The notes under the pieces were generated by a model. The model saw only the letters and a list, made by a program, of their open reading frames with translations. It did no database searches and was not told the origin of the DNA. This document shows positions 17,052 through 24,139 of a DNA stretch of 64,000 bases, piece by piece (the stretch's first letter is position 1; every line of letters starts with the position of its first letter). A program made the position numbers and the translations under genes. The stretch is from assembly GCF_000717655.1 (NCBI RefSeq), contig NZ_JNZY01000010.1, positions 434,001 to 498,000 of the forward strand, written 5' to 3'. This DNA is from Streptomyces katrae. Lineage in GTDB: Bacteria > Actinomycetota > Actinomycetes > Streptomycetales > Streptomycetaceae.

Positions 17052-18308
17052 TCAGAGCACCTCCACGGCGGGACCGGAGACCCGGTTGCGGCAGTCCAGT
17101 ACGAAGGAGGCGTGCTCGGTGATCATCGCGTAGTCGAAGGCGTCGTGGTCGGTGAGCAGGACGACCACGTCGGCGGAGGCCAGCTCCTTGCGCGTCGGCT
17201 CGACCCGCACGAGGCGGGCGTCGGCCTTGAGGCCCTCCACCACGTGGGGGTCGGCCGCGCGCACCCTGGCGCCCATGTCGAGCAGCAGCTGGGAGATGCG
17301 TACCGCCGGCGACTCCCGTGCGTCGCCGGTGTTCTTCTTGTACGCCAGCCCCAGCAGCAGGATCCGGGAGCCGTTGACCGATCGGCGCTTGGCGTTGAGC
17401 GCGTCGATGACGCGGCGCGCCACGTACTCGGGCATGTGGCTGTTGATGTCGTTGGCCAGCTCGACGAAGCGGAAGTTCTGGCCGAGTTCGCGCTGTACCC
17501 GCCAGGACAGGTACGACGGGTCGATCGGCAGGCAGTGTCCGCCGACCCCGGGCCCGGGGGTGAACTTCATGAAGCCGAACGGCTTGCTGGACGCCGCCTC
17601 GATGGCCTGCCACACGTCGATGTCGAGGTGGCGGGCGAACATGGCTATCTCGTTGACCAGGGCGATGTTCACGTGCCGGAAGGTGTTCTCCAGCAGCTTC
17701 GCCAGCTCGGCCTCCTTGGGCGAGCGCACCGGCACCGTCTTGTCGACGAGGCCTCCGTAGAAGGCCTCGACCGCCTTGAGCGAGGCGGCGTCCACACCGG
17801 AGACGACCTTGGGCGTCTGCTGGAAGCCCCAGACGGTGTTGCCGGGGTCGATCCGCTCCGGGCTGTAGCCGAGGTGGAAGTCGGCTCCGGCGGTGAGGCC
17901 GGATCCGTCCTCCAGGATCGGGCCGAACAGCTCCTCGGTGGTGCCCGGGTAGGTGGTGGACTCCAGGACGACGGTCGCGCCGGGCCGCAGGAAGCGGGCC
18001 AGGGTGTGCGCCGACTCCTCGATGTAGCGCAGGTCGGGGGCGCCGTCCTGTAACGGGGTCGGGACGGTGACCACCGCGATGTCGAAGCCGCCGCAGTCGC
18101 GGGCGAGTTCACTGGGCTGGTAGGCGCCGCGCTCCAGCGCCCGGGTCAGCCGTTCGGAGGAGACGTCCTCCACGTACGACTCGCCGGCGGCGAGGCTCTT
18201 GACCCGCCGGGCGTCCACGTCGTACCCGACCACCTGGTGTCCGACCTCGGCGGCCCTGATGGCCAGCGGGAGGCCTACGTATCCCTGTCCCACGACGACG
18301 ACGCGCAT
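17052..18308 (-). CDS. Nucleotide-sugar 6-dehydrogenase (WecC/WbpA type)
   Basis: A 418-aa NAD-dependent UDP-sugar dehydrogenase. ATG 18308 has AGGAG 7 nt upstream and overlaps the WecG stop by one base. It begins VVVVGQGYVGLPLAIRAAE (Rossmann site), then VPTPLQDGAPD, LESTTYPGTTEE and LLENTFRHVNIALVNE. GPGVGGHCLPIDPSYLSW carries the catalytic cysteine, and LLGLAYKKNTGDARESPA completes the set. The MKFTPGPGVGGHC...FRFVELANDIN form resembles UDP-GlcNAc/UDP-ManNAc dehydrogenases more than UDP-glucose dehydrogenase. The product would be a UDP-N-acetyl-hexosaminuronic acid. Confidence 0.9.
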   Translation of the reverse strand: MRVVVVGQGYVGLPLAIRAAEVGHQVVGYDVDARRVKSLAAGESYVEDVSSERLTRALERGAYQPSELARDCGGFDIAVVTVPTPLQDGAPDLRYIEESAHTLARFLRPGATVVLESTTYPGTTEELFGPILEDGSGLTAGADFHLGYSPERIDPGNTVWGFQQTPKVVSGVDAASLKAVEAFYGGLVDKTVPVRSPKEAELAKLLENTFRHVNIALVNEIAMFARHLDIDVWQAIEAASSKPFGFMKFTPGPGVGGHCLPIDPSYLSWRVQRELGQNFRFVELANDINSHMPEYVARRVIDALNAKRRSVNGSRILLLGLAYKKNTGDARESPAVRISQLLLDMGARVRAADPHVVEGLKADARLVRVEPTRKELASADVVVLLTDHDAFDYAMITEHASFVLDCRNRVSGPAVEVL

Positions 18309-19102
18309 CAGTGACTCCTGTTCGCGGAACCGGCAGACGGTACGGCAGACGGTGTGCGGCGGATGAGTTCCCGGGCCGTCATGAGGAGGAAGGCCGTGTT
18401 GGTGGTGAGGTAGCGCTTGCCGAGGCGGCGCGGCTCCTGCAGGGCCCGGTAGAACCACTCGAGGCCCATGCGCTGCCAGACCGCGGGAGCCCGCTTGGTG
18501 ATGCCGGCCAGGATGTCGAAGGAGCCTCCGACGCCGTGCACCACGTGGGCGCCGGTGCGCTTGCCGTACCCCGCGGTGAAGATCTCCTTCTTGGGCGAGG
18601 TCATGCCGAGGAACAGCAGATGGGCGCCGCTCTCCGCGACGGCGTCGGCGACCTCGGCCTGGTCGGCGTCGTCGAAGTAGCCGTTGCGGCTCCCGGCCAC
18701 GCGCAGTGCCGGGAAGCGCTCGGCGATCCGCCCGAGCATCAGGTCCAGTACGTCCTGCCGGGCGCCGAGCAGGTAGACGGGGACGTCCGCGCTCTCGGCG
18801 GCGGCCAGCAGCCGCATGAACAGGTCGATCCCCGCGACCCGTTCGGGCAGCCGGACGCCGAGGACGCGGCCTGCCCACACCACGGCCTGGCCGTCGGCGA
18901 GGACGAGGTCGCAGCCGGAGACCGCCGCCGCGAGGCGGGGGTCCCGGCGCATGTTGACCAGCTTGGCGGCGTTGACCATGCCGATCTCGATCTGCTCGCC
19001 GCGCTTCACCGCGTCGAGGCAGCGTCGTACGGTCTCGTCCATGGTCAGGGCGTCGAGCCTGACCCCGAAGAGGGCCGGGCGGGACGGTCGGTGAGCAGTC
19101 AT
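18308..19102 (-). CDS. WecG/TagA/CpsF family glycosyltransferase
   Basis: A 264-aa GT26 enzyme; ATG 19102 overlaps the previous stop (ATGA). Motifs are FGVRLDALTMDETVRRC, IGMVNAAKLVNMRRDP and LVLADGQAVVWAGR (the Asp is the proposed catalytic residue). Others are VAGIDLFMRLLA, LLGARQDVLD, RNGYFDD, GMTSPKKEIF and GVGGSFDILAG. Known members transfer ManNAcA (WecG) or ManNAc (TagA) to a lipid-linked GlcNAc. That agrees with the adjacent dehydrogenase and 2-epimerase genes, the same trio used for enterobacterial common antigen. It works at the cytosolic membrane face. Confidence 0.92.
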   Translation of the reverse strand: MTAHRPSRPALFGVRLDALTMDETVRRCLDAVKRGEQIEIGMVNAAKLVNMRRDPRLAAAVSGCDLVLADGQAVVWAGRVLGVRLPERVAGIDLFMRLLAAAESADVPVYLLGARQDVLDLMLGRIAERFPALRVAGSRNGYFDDADQAEVADAVAESGAHLLFLGMTSPKKEIFTAGYGKRTGAHVVHGVGGSFDILAGITKRAPAVWQRMGLEWFYRALQEPRRLGKRYLTTNTAFLLMTARELIRRTPSAVPSAGSANRSH

Positions 19103-20286
19103 CTGTGCAACCCCCCGAGCCAGGCGTGGAGCAGCCAGCCGAACTCGTACGGCCTGCACTCGCGGTCGATCACGACGGGGCGGAAGATCCGGTCGAGCGG
19201 AGCCAGCCGCGCCTGGGGGGCCACCTTCGTGGTGACTCCGCGGGCGGCGCGGACGGCCTTGGCCGGGTCGCCGCGGTACACCTTGCGCCAGGTGACCCCG
19301 TACTTCTCGAGGATCACGGGCTCGCGCGGGGTGCCGTCGGGCCCGCTGATCTCGGGCACCTCCGTCATCCAGCGCAGACCCCGGCGGATGGCGGCGCCGA
19401 AATCGGTGCCCCCGGCGTCGGCGAGGTCGAAGAGGGCGGTCGGGGCCATGGCGTGCTGGTGCACGCTGTAGACGGGGTAGCCCTCCACCACACCGCCGGT
19501 GCGGGCGTCGTAGTGCCACCACCACTGTCCGCCGTCCCCCTGGAGTGCGCAGATCCGGGCGGCGCAGGCGTCGGCGGCCGCGAGGGCCACCGGGTCCGGG
19601 CCGCTCGCATGGAGCCGGGCCAGCGCCTGGAGCGGATACGTCTGGTCGGCGAAGCAGGTGACGTGGGAGCGGTATCCGGGGACCAGCCCCGGTCCGGTGG
19701 CGTGCGGGAACAGCGGACTGCCCACCGCCCGGGCCGCAAGCAGCCGGTCGCGGGCGACCGCCAGGCGGTGCTCCACGTCCGCCGACGTACGGGCCGCGGC
19801 GAGGGCGGAGAGCACCCATGCCGCCTCGACGGTGTACTGCGGCCGTCCGGGGACGTCCAGCGCGGCCATCCGCGCGAGGGCGTCCGCCAGCTTCGGGTGG
19901 CCGGTCTCGGCGGCGGTCCAGGCGATGAGAGCCGCGTCCCCGAGGTTCGTCACCACGGGCAGCCGCTCCACCAGCAGTCCCGCGTACTCCTCGACGCTGT
20001 GTCCGCCGAACAGGGTGCGCTGGCGCTCCTCGGGCAGGAACCGCGCCCCCAGCGCGGTGATGGCCGCGTACCGGGTACTGGTTCCGCGCCCCTCCATCCG
20101 GCGGACGCCGTCGGAGGTGACCGTCCCCGCCCGGGTGAACACGAAGGTGTCGGAGCCCGGCAGGTACATGTCGGGCAGTCCCGCCTCGGCCAGCGCGAGC
20201 AGCCGCTCGGCGAGCGCGTGCAGCGACGGGTCCTCGAGGGCCAGTGCTTCTAATCGTGCTGCTCGTGCTGCTCGTGCTGCGGTCAC
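19099..20286 (-). CDS. Uncharacterised 395-aa alpha-helical protein leading the WecG operon
   Basis: Start GTG 20286 is the best candidate, with a GGGGTGGGGA run upstream; the coding frame extends further but turns into non-coding composition. The sequence is rich in amphipathic helices with paired hairpins. It contains aromatic segments (GDGGQWWWHYDARTGGVVEG, YPVYSVHQHAMAP) reminiscent of alpha/alpha-toroid enzymes such as terpenoid cyclases, polysaccharide lyases or epimerases. No DxDD, QW repeat or other diagnostic motif was identified, so no function is assigned. ATGA overlap with the WecG-type gene and position at the head of the operon imply a role in the same glycan pathway. No signal peptide is visible. 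Confidence 0.72.
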   Translation of the reverse strand: MTAARAARAARLEALALEDPSLHALAERLLALAEAGLPDMYLPGSDTFVFTRAGTVTSDGVRRMEGRGTSTRYAAITALGARFLPEERQRTLFGGHSVEEYAGLLVERLPVVTNLGDAALIAWTAAETGHPKLADALARMAALDVPGRPQYTVEAAWVLSALAAARTSADVEHRLAVARDRLLAARAVGSPLFPHATGPGLVPGYRSHVTCFADQTYPLQALARLHASGPDPVALAAADACAARICALQGDGGQWWWHYDARTGGVVEGYPVYSVHQHAMAPTALFDLADAGGTDFGAAIRRGLRWMTEVPEISGPDGTPREPVILEKYGVTWRKVYRGDPAKAVRAARGVTTKVAPQARLAPLDRIFRPVVIDRECRPYEFGWLLHAWLGGLHR

Positions 20287-20714
20287 CGGGTCCCCACCCC
20301 GGTTCCCTGTGTGCTGCGCGCACCTCGTATGTCCGAGCTGTACGGCTCCAACACACCCACCCCCTCTGATCGCTCCTCGGACAGACCTGGCGGTCGTCGT
20401 TCCGCGGAGGGGACTGCGCATGACGGCGCACGTGCCGGCGGTGTGTTTCCCCCGATGGCACGGACCGTCCGGGGCCGCCCACTGGATCCCCCCAGCGATG
20501 CCCCGGACCGGAGCACGCGCGAACGGCAGCGTCGGGCGGGCGCGATGATGCGCCGTCCGTCACCTGGTCCGCGATGCCCTCGTCGTGTACAACCCCCCAC
20601 TGAACAAAGCCTGTTGCCTGCTCAGATCCCGTGTACAGGGACAAGGTATGCCCAAGGGTGTTCGTTGATTGCGGTTTTGAGGAAATGCCGCCGACCCAAA
20701 TTGCCGACGTGCCG
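20287..20714. other. Intergenic region with lower GC, probable promoter region of the minus-strand operon
   Basis: About 430 bp between two minus-strand genes. No convincing gene is present; several frames are open only because of base composition. The part 20590-20714 is clearly AT-richer than its surroundings. An octamer CGTGTACA occurs twice (20584-20591 and 20630-20637), each containing the palindrome TGTACA. This is the most likely place for the promoter and regulatory sites of the operon that starts at 20286, but no -10/-35 pair can be named with confidence. Confidence 0.45.
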
Positions 20715-21314
20715 TCAGGTCCGTTCGACCAGGGTTTCGTCCTTCTCCTCGTGCAGCGCACCGGTGCGCGGGCACTCCCACACGCCCGGTTCGCCCGCGC
20801 GCTCCACCAGGCGGACCCCGGCCCGGCCCACCCAGCCGATGCGGCGGGCCGGTACCCCTGCGACCAGTGCGAAGTCCGGTACGTCCCGGGACACCACGGC
20901 GCCTGCCGCGACCAGCGCCCAGCGACCGATGCGCACCCCGGCCACACACACGGAACGGGCCCCCAGGGAGGCCCCTTCGGCGACCACGACACCGGCTGCC
21001 TCCCAGTCGCCGCCGCGCTTCTGCCGGCCGTCGGGGTGGACGGCCCGCGGAGAGAAATCGTTGGTGAGCACGGCGGCCGGGCCGATGAACACCCCGTCGC
21101 CGAGTTCGGCGGGCTCGTAGACGAGTGCGTAGTTCTGCAGCTTCACGTTGTCGCCGATCCGTACGCCGGGTCCGACGTACGCCCCCCGCCCCACGATGCA
21201 GTCGCGCCCGAGCCGCGCGTCCTCCCGTACCTGGGCCAGATCCCAGATCGTGGTCCCGTCCCCGAGTTCGGCCGTCTCGTCGACCTGAGAGGAGGGTTGA
21301 ATACGGACACTCAC
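20715..21314 (-). CDS. Hexapeptide-repeat N-acetyltransferase, WlbB/WbpD-like
   Basis: A 199-aa trimeric left-handed beta-helix acetyltransferase. GTG 21314 has AAGGGGA 7-8 nt upstream. Repeats run from residue ~8 to ~150, including AELGDGTTIWDLAQVREDARLG, VKLQNYALVYE, GVFIGPAAVLTNDFSPRA and VVSRDVPDFALVAGVPARRIGW. The order N-Y-x-L-V-Y-E then GPxxVxTND matches UDP-2-acetamido-3-amino-glucuronate N-acetyltransferases (WlbB/WbpD) and related 3-amino-sugar acetyltransferases. A C-terminal ~45-residue extension ends in ECPRTGALHEEKDETLVERT. It probably acts after the WbpE-like aminotransferase at 2338-3453. Confidence 0.87.
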   Translation of the reverse strand: MSVRIQPSSQVDETAELGDGTTIWDLAQVREDARLGRDCIVGRGAYVGPGVRIGDNVKLQNYALVYEPAELGDGVFIGPAAVLTNDFSPRAVHPDGRQKRGGDWEAAGVVVAEGASLGARSVCVAGVRIGRWALVAAGAVVSRDVPDFALVAGVPARRIGWVGRAGVRLVERAGEPGVWECPRTGALHEEKDETLVERT

Positions 21315-21322
21315 GCGGCGGT

Positions 21323-21354
21323 CCCCTTACGGCTGGAGGTACTGACGTAAGGGG
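21323..21354 (-). promoter_or_regulatory. Inverted repeat that would pair with the ribosome site of the acetyltransferase gene
   Basis: CCCCTTACG (21323-21331 on plus) and CGTAAGGGG (21346-21354) are perfect 9-bp complements around a 14-nt loop. In the minus-strand mRNA the 3' arm contains the AAGGGG ribosome-binding sequence just ahead of GTG 21314, so the hairpin would mask it. The structure is seen in the sequence; a role in translation control is inference. It could also simply be a hairpin between two co-directional genes. Confidence 0.5.
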
Positions 21355-21402
21355 GGAGCATATGTGCCGCGCGTAAGGCCCGCCGGGAGATCAACGGACT
21401 GT

Positions 21403-22869
21403 TCAGGCAGTGGACTTGGGGCCCCCGCCCGGGCGGTGGACGACGAGGGTGCCGTACGCGGACAGGGCTGTGGCCGGGTCGCCGGCGGTGTGGCGCAGGG
21501 TGCTGTCGAGGAAGGCGAGGCTCGCGGCGGCGGTGATGCGTGGGCCCGCTGTGCGGTCCAGGGAGCCGACGAGCGAGGGGAGGGGCGGCAGGTAGAGGGG
21601 TGCGTCCGTGAAGGTGAGGTGTGCGGCTCCGGGGACGGTGAGGCGGTAGCTCGTGGCGGTGCCGAGGTCGAGGACACGGGTGAGGCGCGGGAGGTAATCC
21701 GGGTCGGTGTCCGGGCCGATGGCCTGGGTGAGTGCGAGTACCGGCTGGGGGAAGGGCTGCGGCGCCGGGTCGTGGGGAGCGCCGTCCAGGTCGATGACGG
21801 CGGCGAACCGGGGGTCCTGGCGGGCCGCCTGCAGGGCCGCGGCGCCGCCGAGGGAGTGGCCGGCTGCGACGACGCGGCCGGTGTCGAGGTGTCCGGTGAG
21901 CGGTCCGGCGATCTCGCCGCTGTGGATGCGGCCCAGCTGGGTGCGTATGAAGCTGAGATCCGCGGCGCGGACCGCCGTCCAGCCGGCCGCCCGCTTCTCG
22001 TCCTCGGCGTCGTCGCCGGTCGCCGAGACGTTCGTACGGATCGTGCGGCCCTCGGTGAGCACGACGGCGGCGGAGTCGTAGGGGTGGTCGAGGCCGACGA
22101 CGACGTAGCCGTGGCCGGCCAGTTCCTCTGCCCAGGCCGTGTTCTGCGTACGGACCCCGCCCAGGCCCGGGGAGAACAGCACGACGGGGAACCCTTCTCC
22201 GCCGCCGGCCACGGGTACGTCGAACGCCGCCTGCGTGTGGGCGCGCGGGAGGGCGTCCAGCAGGATGCGGGGGAGACCGGCGTAGTCCGCGAGGGCGTCG
22301 GAGACCACGCGCGCCTCGTGTGCGGTGCGTCCGAGGTACTGGGCGCGGCCGGTCCCCGCGGTGTCCTTCCGGGCCGGGTACCAGAACTGGGCGACGACCG
22401 TACGCCGGTCCTCGGGTGCGGCGGTGGCGGTCTCGGGGCGCTCGGGGTCGGTCAGCTCCAGCACGGTGGTGCCGACCGCGAACGATCCGGTCGGCTCGGG
22501 GAACGCCGGGGTGGGCAGGGCCCAGACCGCTGCCGGGCCCACGGCGATCAGTGCAAGGCACACCACCGATCCCGGGAGCGCCAGCCACCACGGAGCCCTG
22601 CGCGCCGCCCGCCCGGTACGCCCTCGCAGCAGCGGCGACAGGGCGAAGGGGAGGGCGACCGCCGCGCCGGCCAGCACCGGCACCATCTGCCAGCGCAGCC
22701 CGATCACGCCGAGCACCGCCCCGGCCCCCACGGCGACCGCCGGAGCGGCGACGGTGACCGGTCTGCGGAGCCCGGGCGGAAGCCACCGCGCCAGGACCAG
22801 CACGACTGCTCCCAGCACCAGGAGGGCTTCCCAGAGGGACATCTGGACGTATGTGCTCATCGCCTTCAC
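21403..22869 (-). CDS. Membrane-anchored alpha/beta hydrolase (PAF-acetylhydrolase-like)
   Basis: A 488-aa protein. The first ~125 residues contain four hydrophobic helices (for example LWEALLVLGAVVLVLARWL), and the rest is an extracytosolic alpha/beta hydrolase. VVLFSPGLGG and VVVGLDHPYDS precede the nucleophile elbow AAGHSLGGAAAL (Ser). FAAVIDLDGAPHDP supplies the probable Asp, and VPGAAHLTFTDAPL the His. This layout matches bacterial PAF-acetylhydrolase/dienelactone-hydrolase-like lipases. Start GTG 22869 or ATG 22860 (AAGG only 3 nt upstream) cannot be decided. It may be cotranscribed with the downstream acetyltransferase (88-bp gap). The substrate is unknown. Confidence 0.84.
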   Translation of the reverse strand: MKAMSTYVQMSLWEALLVLGAVVLVLARWLPPGLRRPVTVAAPAVAVGAGAVLGVIGLRWQMVPVLAGAAVALPFALSPLLRGRTGRAARRAPWWLALPGSVVCLALIAVGPAAVWALPTPAFPEPTGSFAVGTTVLELTDPERPETATAAPEDRRTVVAQFWYPARKDTAGTGRAQYLGRTAHEARVVSDALADYAGLPRILLDALPRAHTQAAFDVPVAGGGEGFPVVLFSPGLGGVRTQNTAWAEELAGHGYVVVGLDHPYDSAAVVLTEGRTIRTNVSATGDDAEDEKRAAGWTAVRAADLSFIRTQLGRIHSGEIAGPLTGHLDTGRVVAAGHSLGGAAALQAARQDPRFAAVIDLDGAPHDPAPQPFPQPVLALTQAIGPDTDPDYLPRLTRVLDLGTATSYRLTVPGAAHLTFTDAPLYLPPLPSLVGSLDRTAGPRITAAASLAFLDSTLRHTAGDPATALSAYGTLVVHRPGGGPKSTA

Positions 22870-23031
22870 GTCGCCATCGTCAAGGCGCTCGGGCGCCGTG
22901 GCGTCACCCTCGGGTCGGGTCGGTCCTGCGACCTGAGTCGCATCGACCGCTCTCCGGAAGTTCTCTTGTCATATGCCTGTCGCGTTGCGCGTACCCGCGC
23001 ATATGGTGTGGCTCCGGACCATCCCGGGCAC

Positions 23032-23064
23032 ACGGCCCTCCCGCACTCCCCACGGGAGGGCCGT
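23032..23064. terminator. Perfect 12-bp hairpin terminator
   Basis: ACGGCCCTCCCG and its exact complement CGGGAGGGCCGT enclose a 9-nt loop. It lies 12 bp beyond the end of the short minus-strand reading frame 23076-23237 and has no T-tract, like many Streptomyces terminators. In the intergenic stretch 22870-23318 this hairpin and that short frame are the only structured elements noted, apart from two CATATG-containing AT-rich spots near 22971 and 23001. Confidence 0.6.
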
Positions 23065-23075
23065 AGCGCGGCGCG

Positions 23076-23237
23076 TCACCAGCGGCGTACCCGGGTCAAG
23101 CCCGTGAAGCTGTCGGGCACGGTGACCGTGCGGGACCCACCCGCGGTCCTCGTCCCTGCACCGATGCTGCCGCTGCCGGCCCGAGTGGTGCCGGCGATGA
23201 GGCTGGGCAGCATCCCCACCGAGCGGACTTCGTACAC
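23076..23237 (-). pseudogene. Possible 3' remnant of an unrecognised gene (53 codons)
   Basis: A short minus-strand frame, GTG 23237 to TGA 23076, with Streptomyces-like codon use: GC-rich third positions and a Gly/Thr/Ser-rich sequence ending TVTVPDSFTGLTRVRRW. A perfect hairpin terminator directly follows it, which is unusual for a random frame and suggests a true gene end whose 5' part has been lost. No family was recognised. It could equally be an intact very small gene or noise. Confidence 0.3.
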
Positions 23238-23318
23238 TGCCGACGCGACGAGACGTCCGGCACCTCGGACCCCGTACGCAGGTGCAAGGTGTGCTCGCCC
23301 ACCGAGGAGGTACCAACC

Positions 23319-23996
23319 GTGGACCGGACCACACGCGGCGGTCATGACGCGGCGTTGAACGCCCGGACGTGGGACGCCATCGTCAGCAGCCGGCCCCCGA
23401 CGCCCAGGCGGTTGGACTGGCTGTTCCGTCCGGCCCCGGGACCGGGGCCGGAACTCCTCGGTGACGTACGAGGCGCCATGGTCGCCGAGCTCGGCTGCGG
23501 GCAGGGCCGGCACCTGGCGGGCCTGGCCGGGTGCGGGATCGCCCGAGGCTTCGGCATCGACGTGTCGCCGGTCCGCCTCGGTGACGCCGCGTTCACGTTC
23601 GCCGACGTGGACCAGGTCGAGTGGTGGCTCGGGGATGCGGTCACCGCGGCCGCGCACCTGCCCGACCTCGACATCGCGTACTCCGTCTTCGGAGCCATGT
23701 GGTTCGCAGATCCGCAAGACCTGCTGCCCGTCCTCGCCCACCGCATCCGCCTCGGCGGTCGCCTCGTCTTCTCGTGCCTCACCCGGTCGCCGGGGATGCC
23801 GGAGGGGCGCCGGCGGATGCTCGTACGCACAGGTCCCGCCCGGTCCCTGTGGACCGTCCGGCACATGTACTCCGTATCCGGCTGGGTGCGCCTCCTCGCC
23901 GAGCACGGCTTCACCACGGATCGGGCCATCCGGCCCACGGATCCGGTGAACGCCTTCTGGGGAACGTGCGTCTTCGTGGCACACCGGTCCCGGTGA
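23319..23996 (+). CDS. Class I SAM-dependent methyltransferase
   Basis: A 225-aa protein. GTG 23319 is chosen because GAGGAGG ends 8 nt before it; an upstream in-frame GTG at 23289 has no ribosome site. MVAELGCGQGRHLAGLA is motif I (SAM-binding loop), FGIDVSP carries the acidic residue at the end of strand 2, and DLDIAYSVFGAMWF corresponds to motif post-II. LRLGGRLVFSCLTR-type strands (VLAHRIRLGGRLVFS) form motif III. The length suits a small-molecule methyltransferase of the Methyltransf_11/25 type. It stands alone; the substrate cannot be predicted. Confidence 0.85.
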   Translation: MDRTTRGGHDAALNARTWDAIVSSRPPTPRRLDWLFRPAPGPGPELLGDVRGAMVAELGCGQGRHLAGLAGCGIARGFGIDVSPVRLGDAAFTFADVDQVEWWLGDAVTAAAHLPDLDIAYSVFGAMWFADPQDLLPVLAHRIRLGGRLVFSCLTRSPGMPEGRRRMLVRTGPARSLWTVRHMYSVSGWVRLLAEHGFTTDRAIRPTDPVNAFWGTCVFVAHRSR

Positions 23997-24000
23997 GAGC

Positions 24001-24120
24001 CGGCCGTCGGAGGGTGTGACATCCGCCGTCCACGGTGAGCACATCGCCGTTGGTGTAGCCGGCCTTCGCGAGGTGGAGCACGGCGTGTGCCTCCTGCGGG
24101 CGATGCGACTCGGGGCGGGG
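24001..24120 (-). pseudogene. C-terminal relic of a short-chain dehydrogenase/reductase
   Basis: On the minus strand this stretch reads PQEAHAVLHLAKAGYTNGD then VLTVDGG, the standard C-terminal end of an SDR (the GRPEEIA-AVLFL...TGxVLxVDGG pattern). The Rossmann glycines and YxxxK are absent and no start is available; only about 40 codons survive between the methyltransferase stop and the phosphotransferase start. Reading on past VDGG it continues without an early stop into the antisense of the methyltransferase gene, as expected for a truncated copy. It is evidence of a past deletion or insertion at this junction. Confidence 0.7.
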
Positions 24121-24127
24121 CCGGCGG

Positions 24128-24133
24128 TAAGGT
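24128..24133 (+). promoter_or_regulatory. -10 box TAAGGT of a leaderless transcript
   Basis: TAAGGT is followed by six bases and the GTG at 24140, the spacing expected when transcription begins at the start codon itself. There is no ribosome-binding sequence between them, which supports GTG 24140 over ATG 24149. Confidence 0.55.
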
Positions 24134-24139
24134 GCCCGG

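Noticed and set aside
20311..21120. Plus-strand open frames across the gap and the acetyltransferase gene
   Set aside because: Their sequence is compositionally odd and antisense to the hexapeptide-repeat gene.
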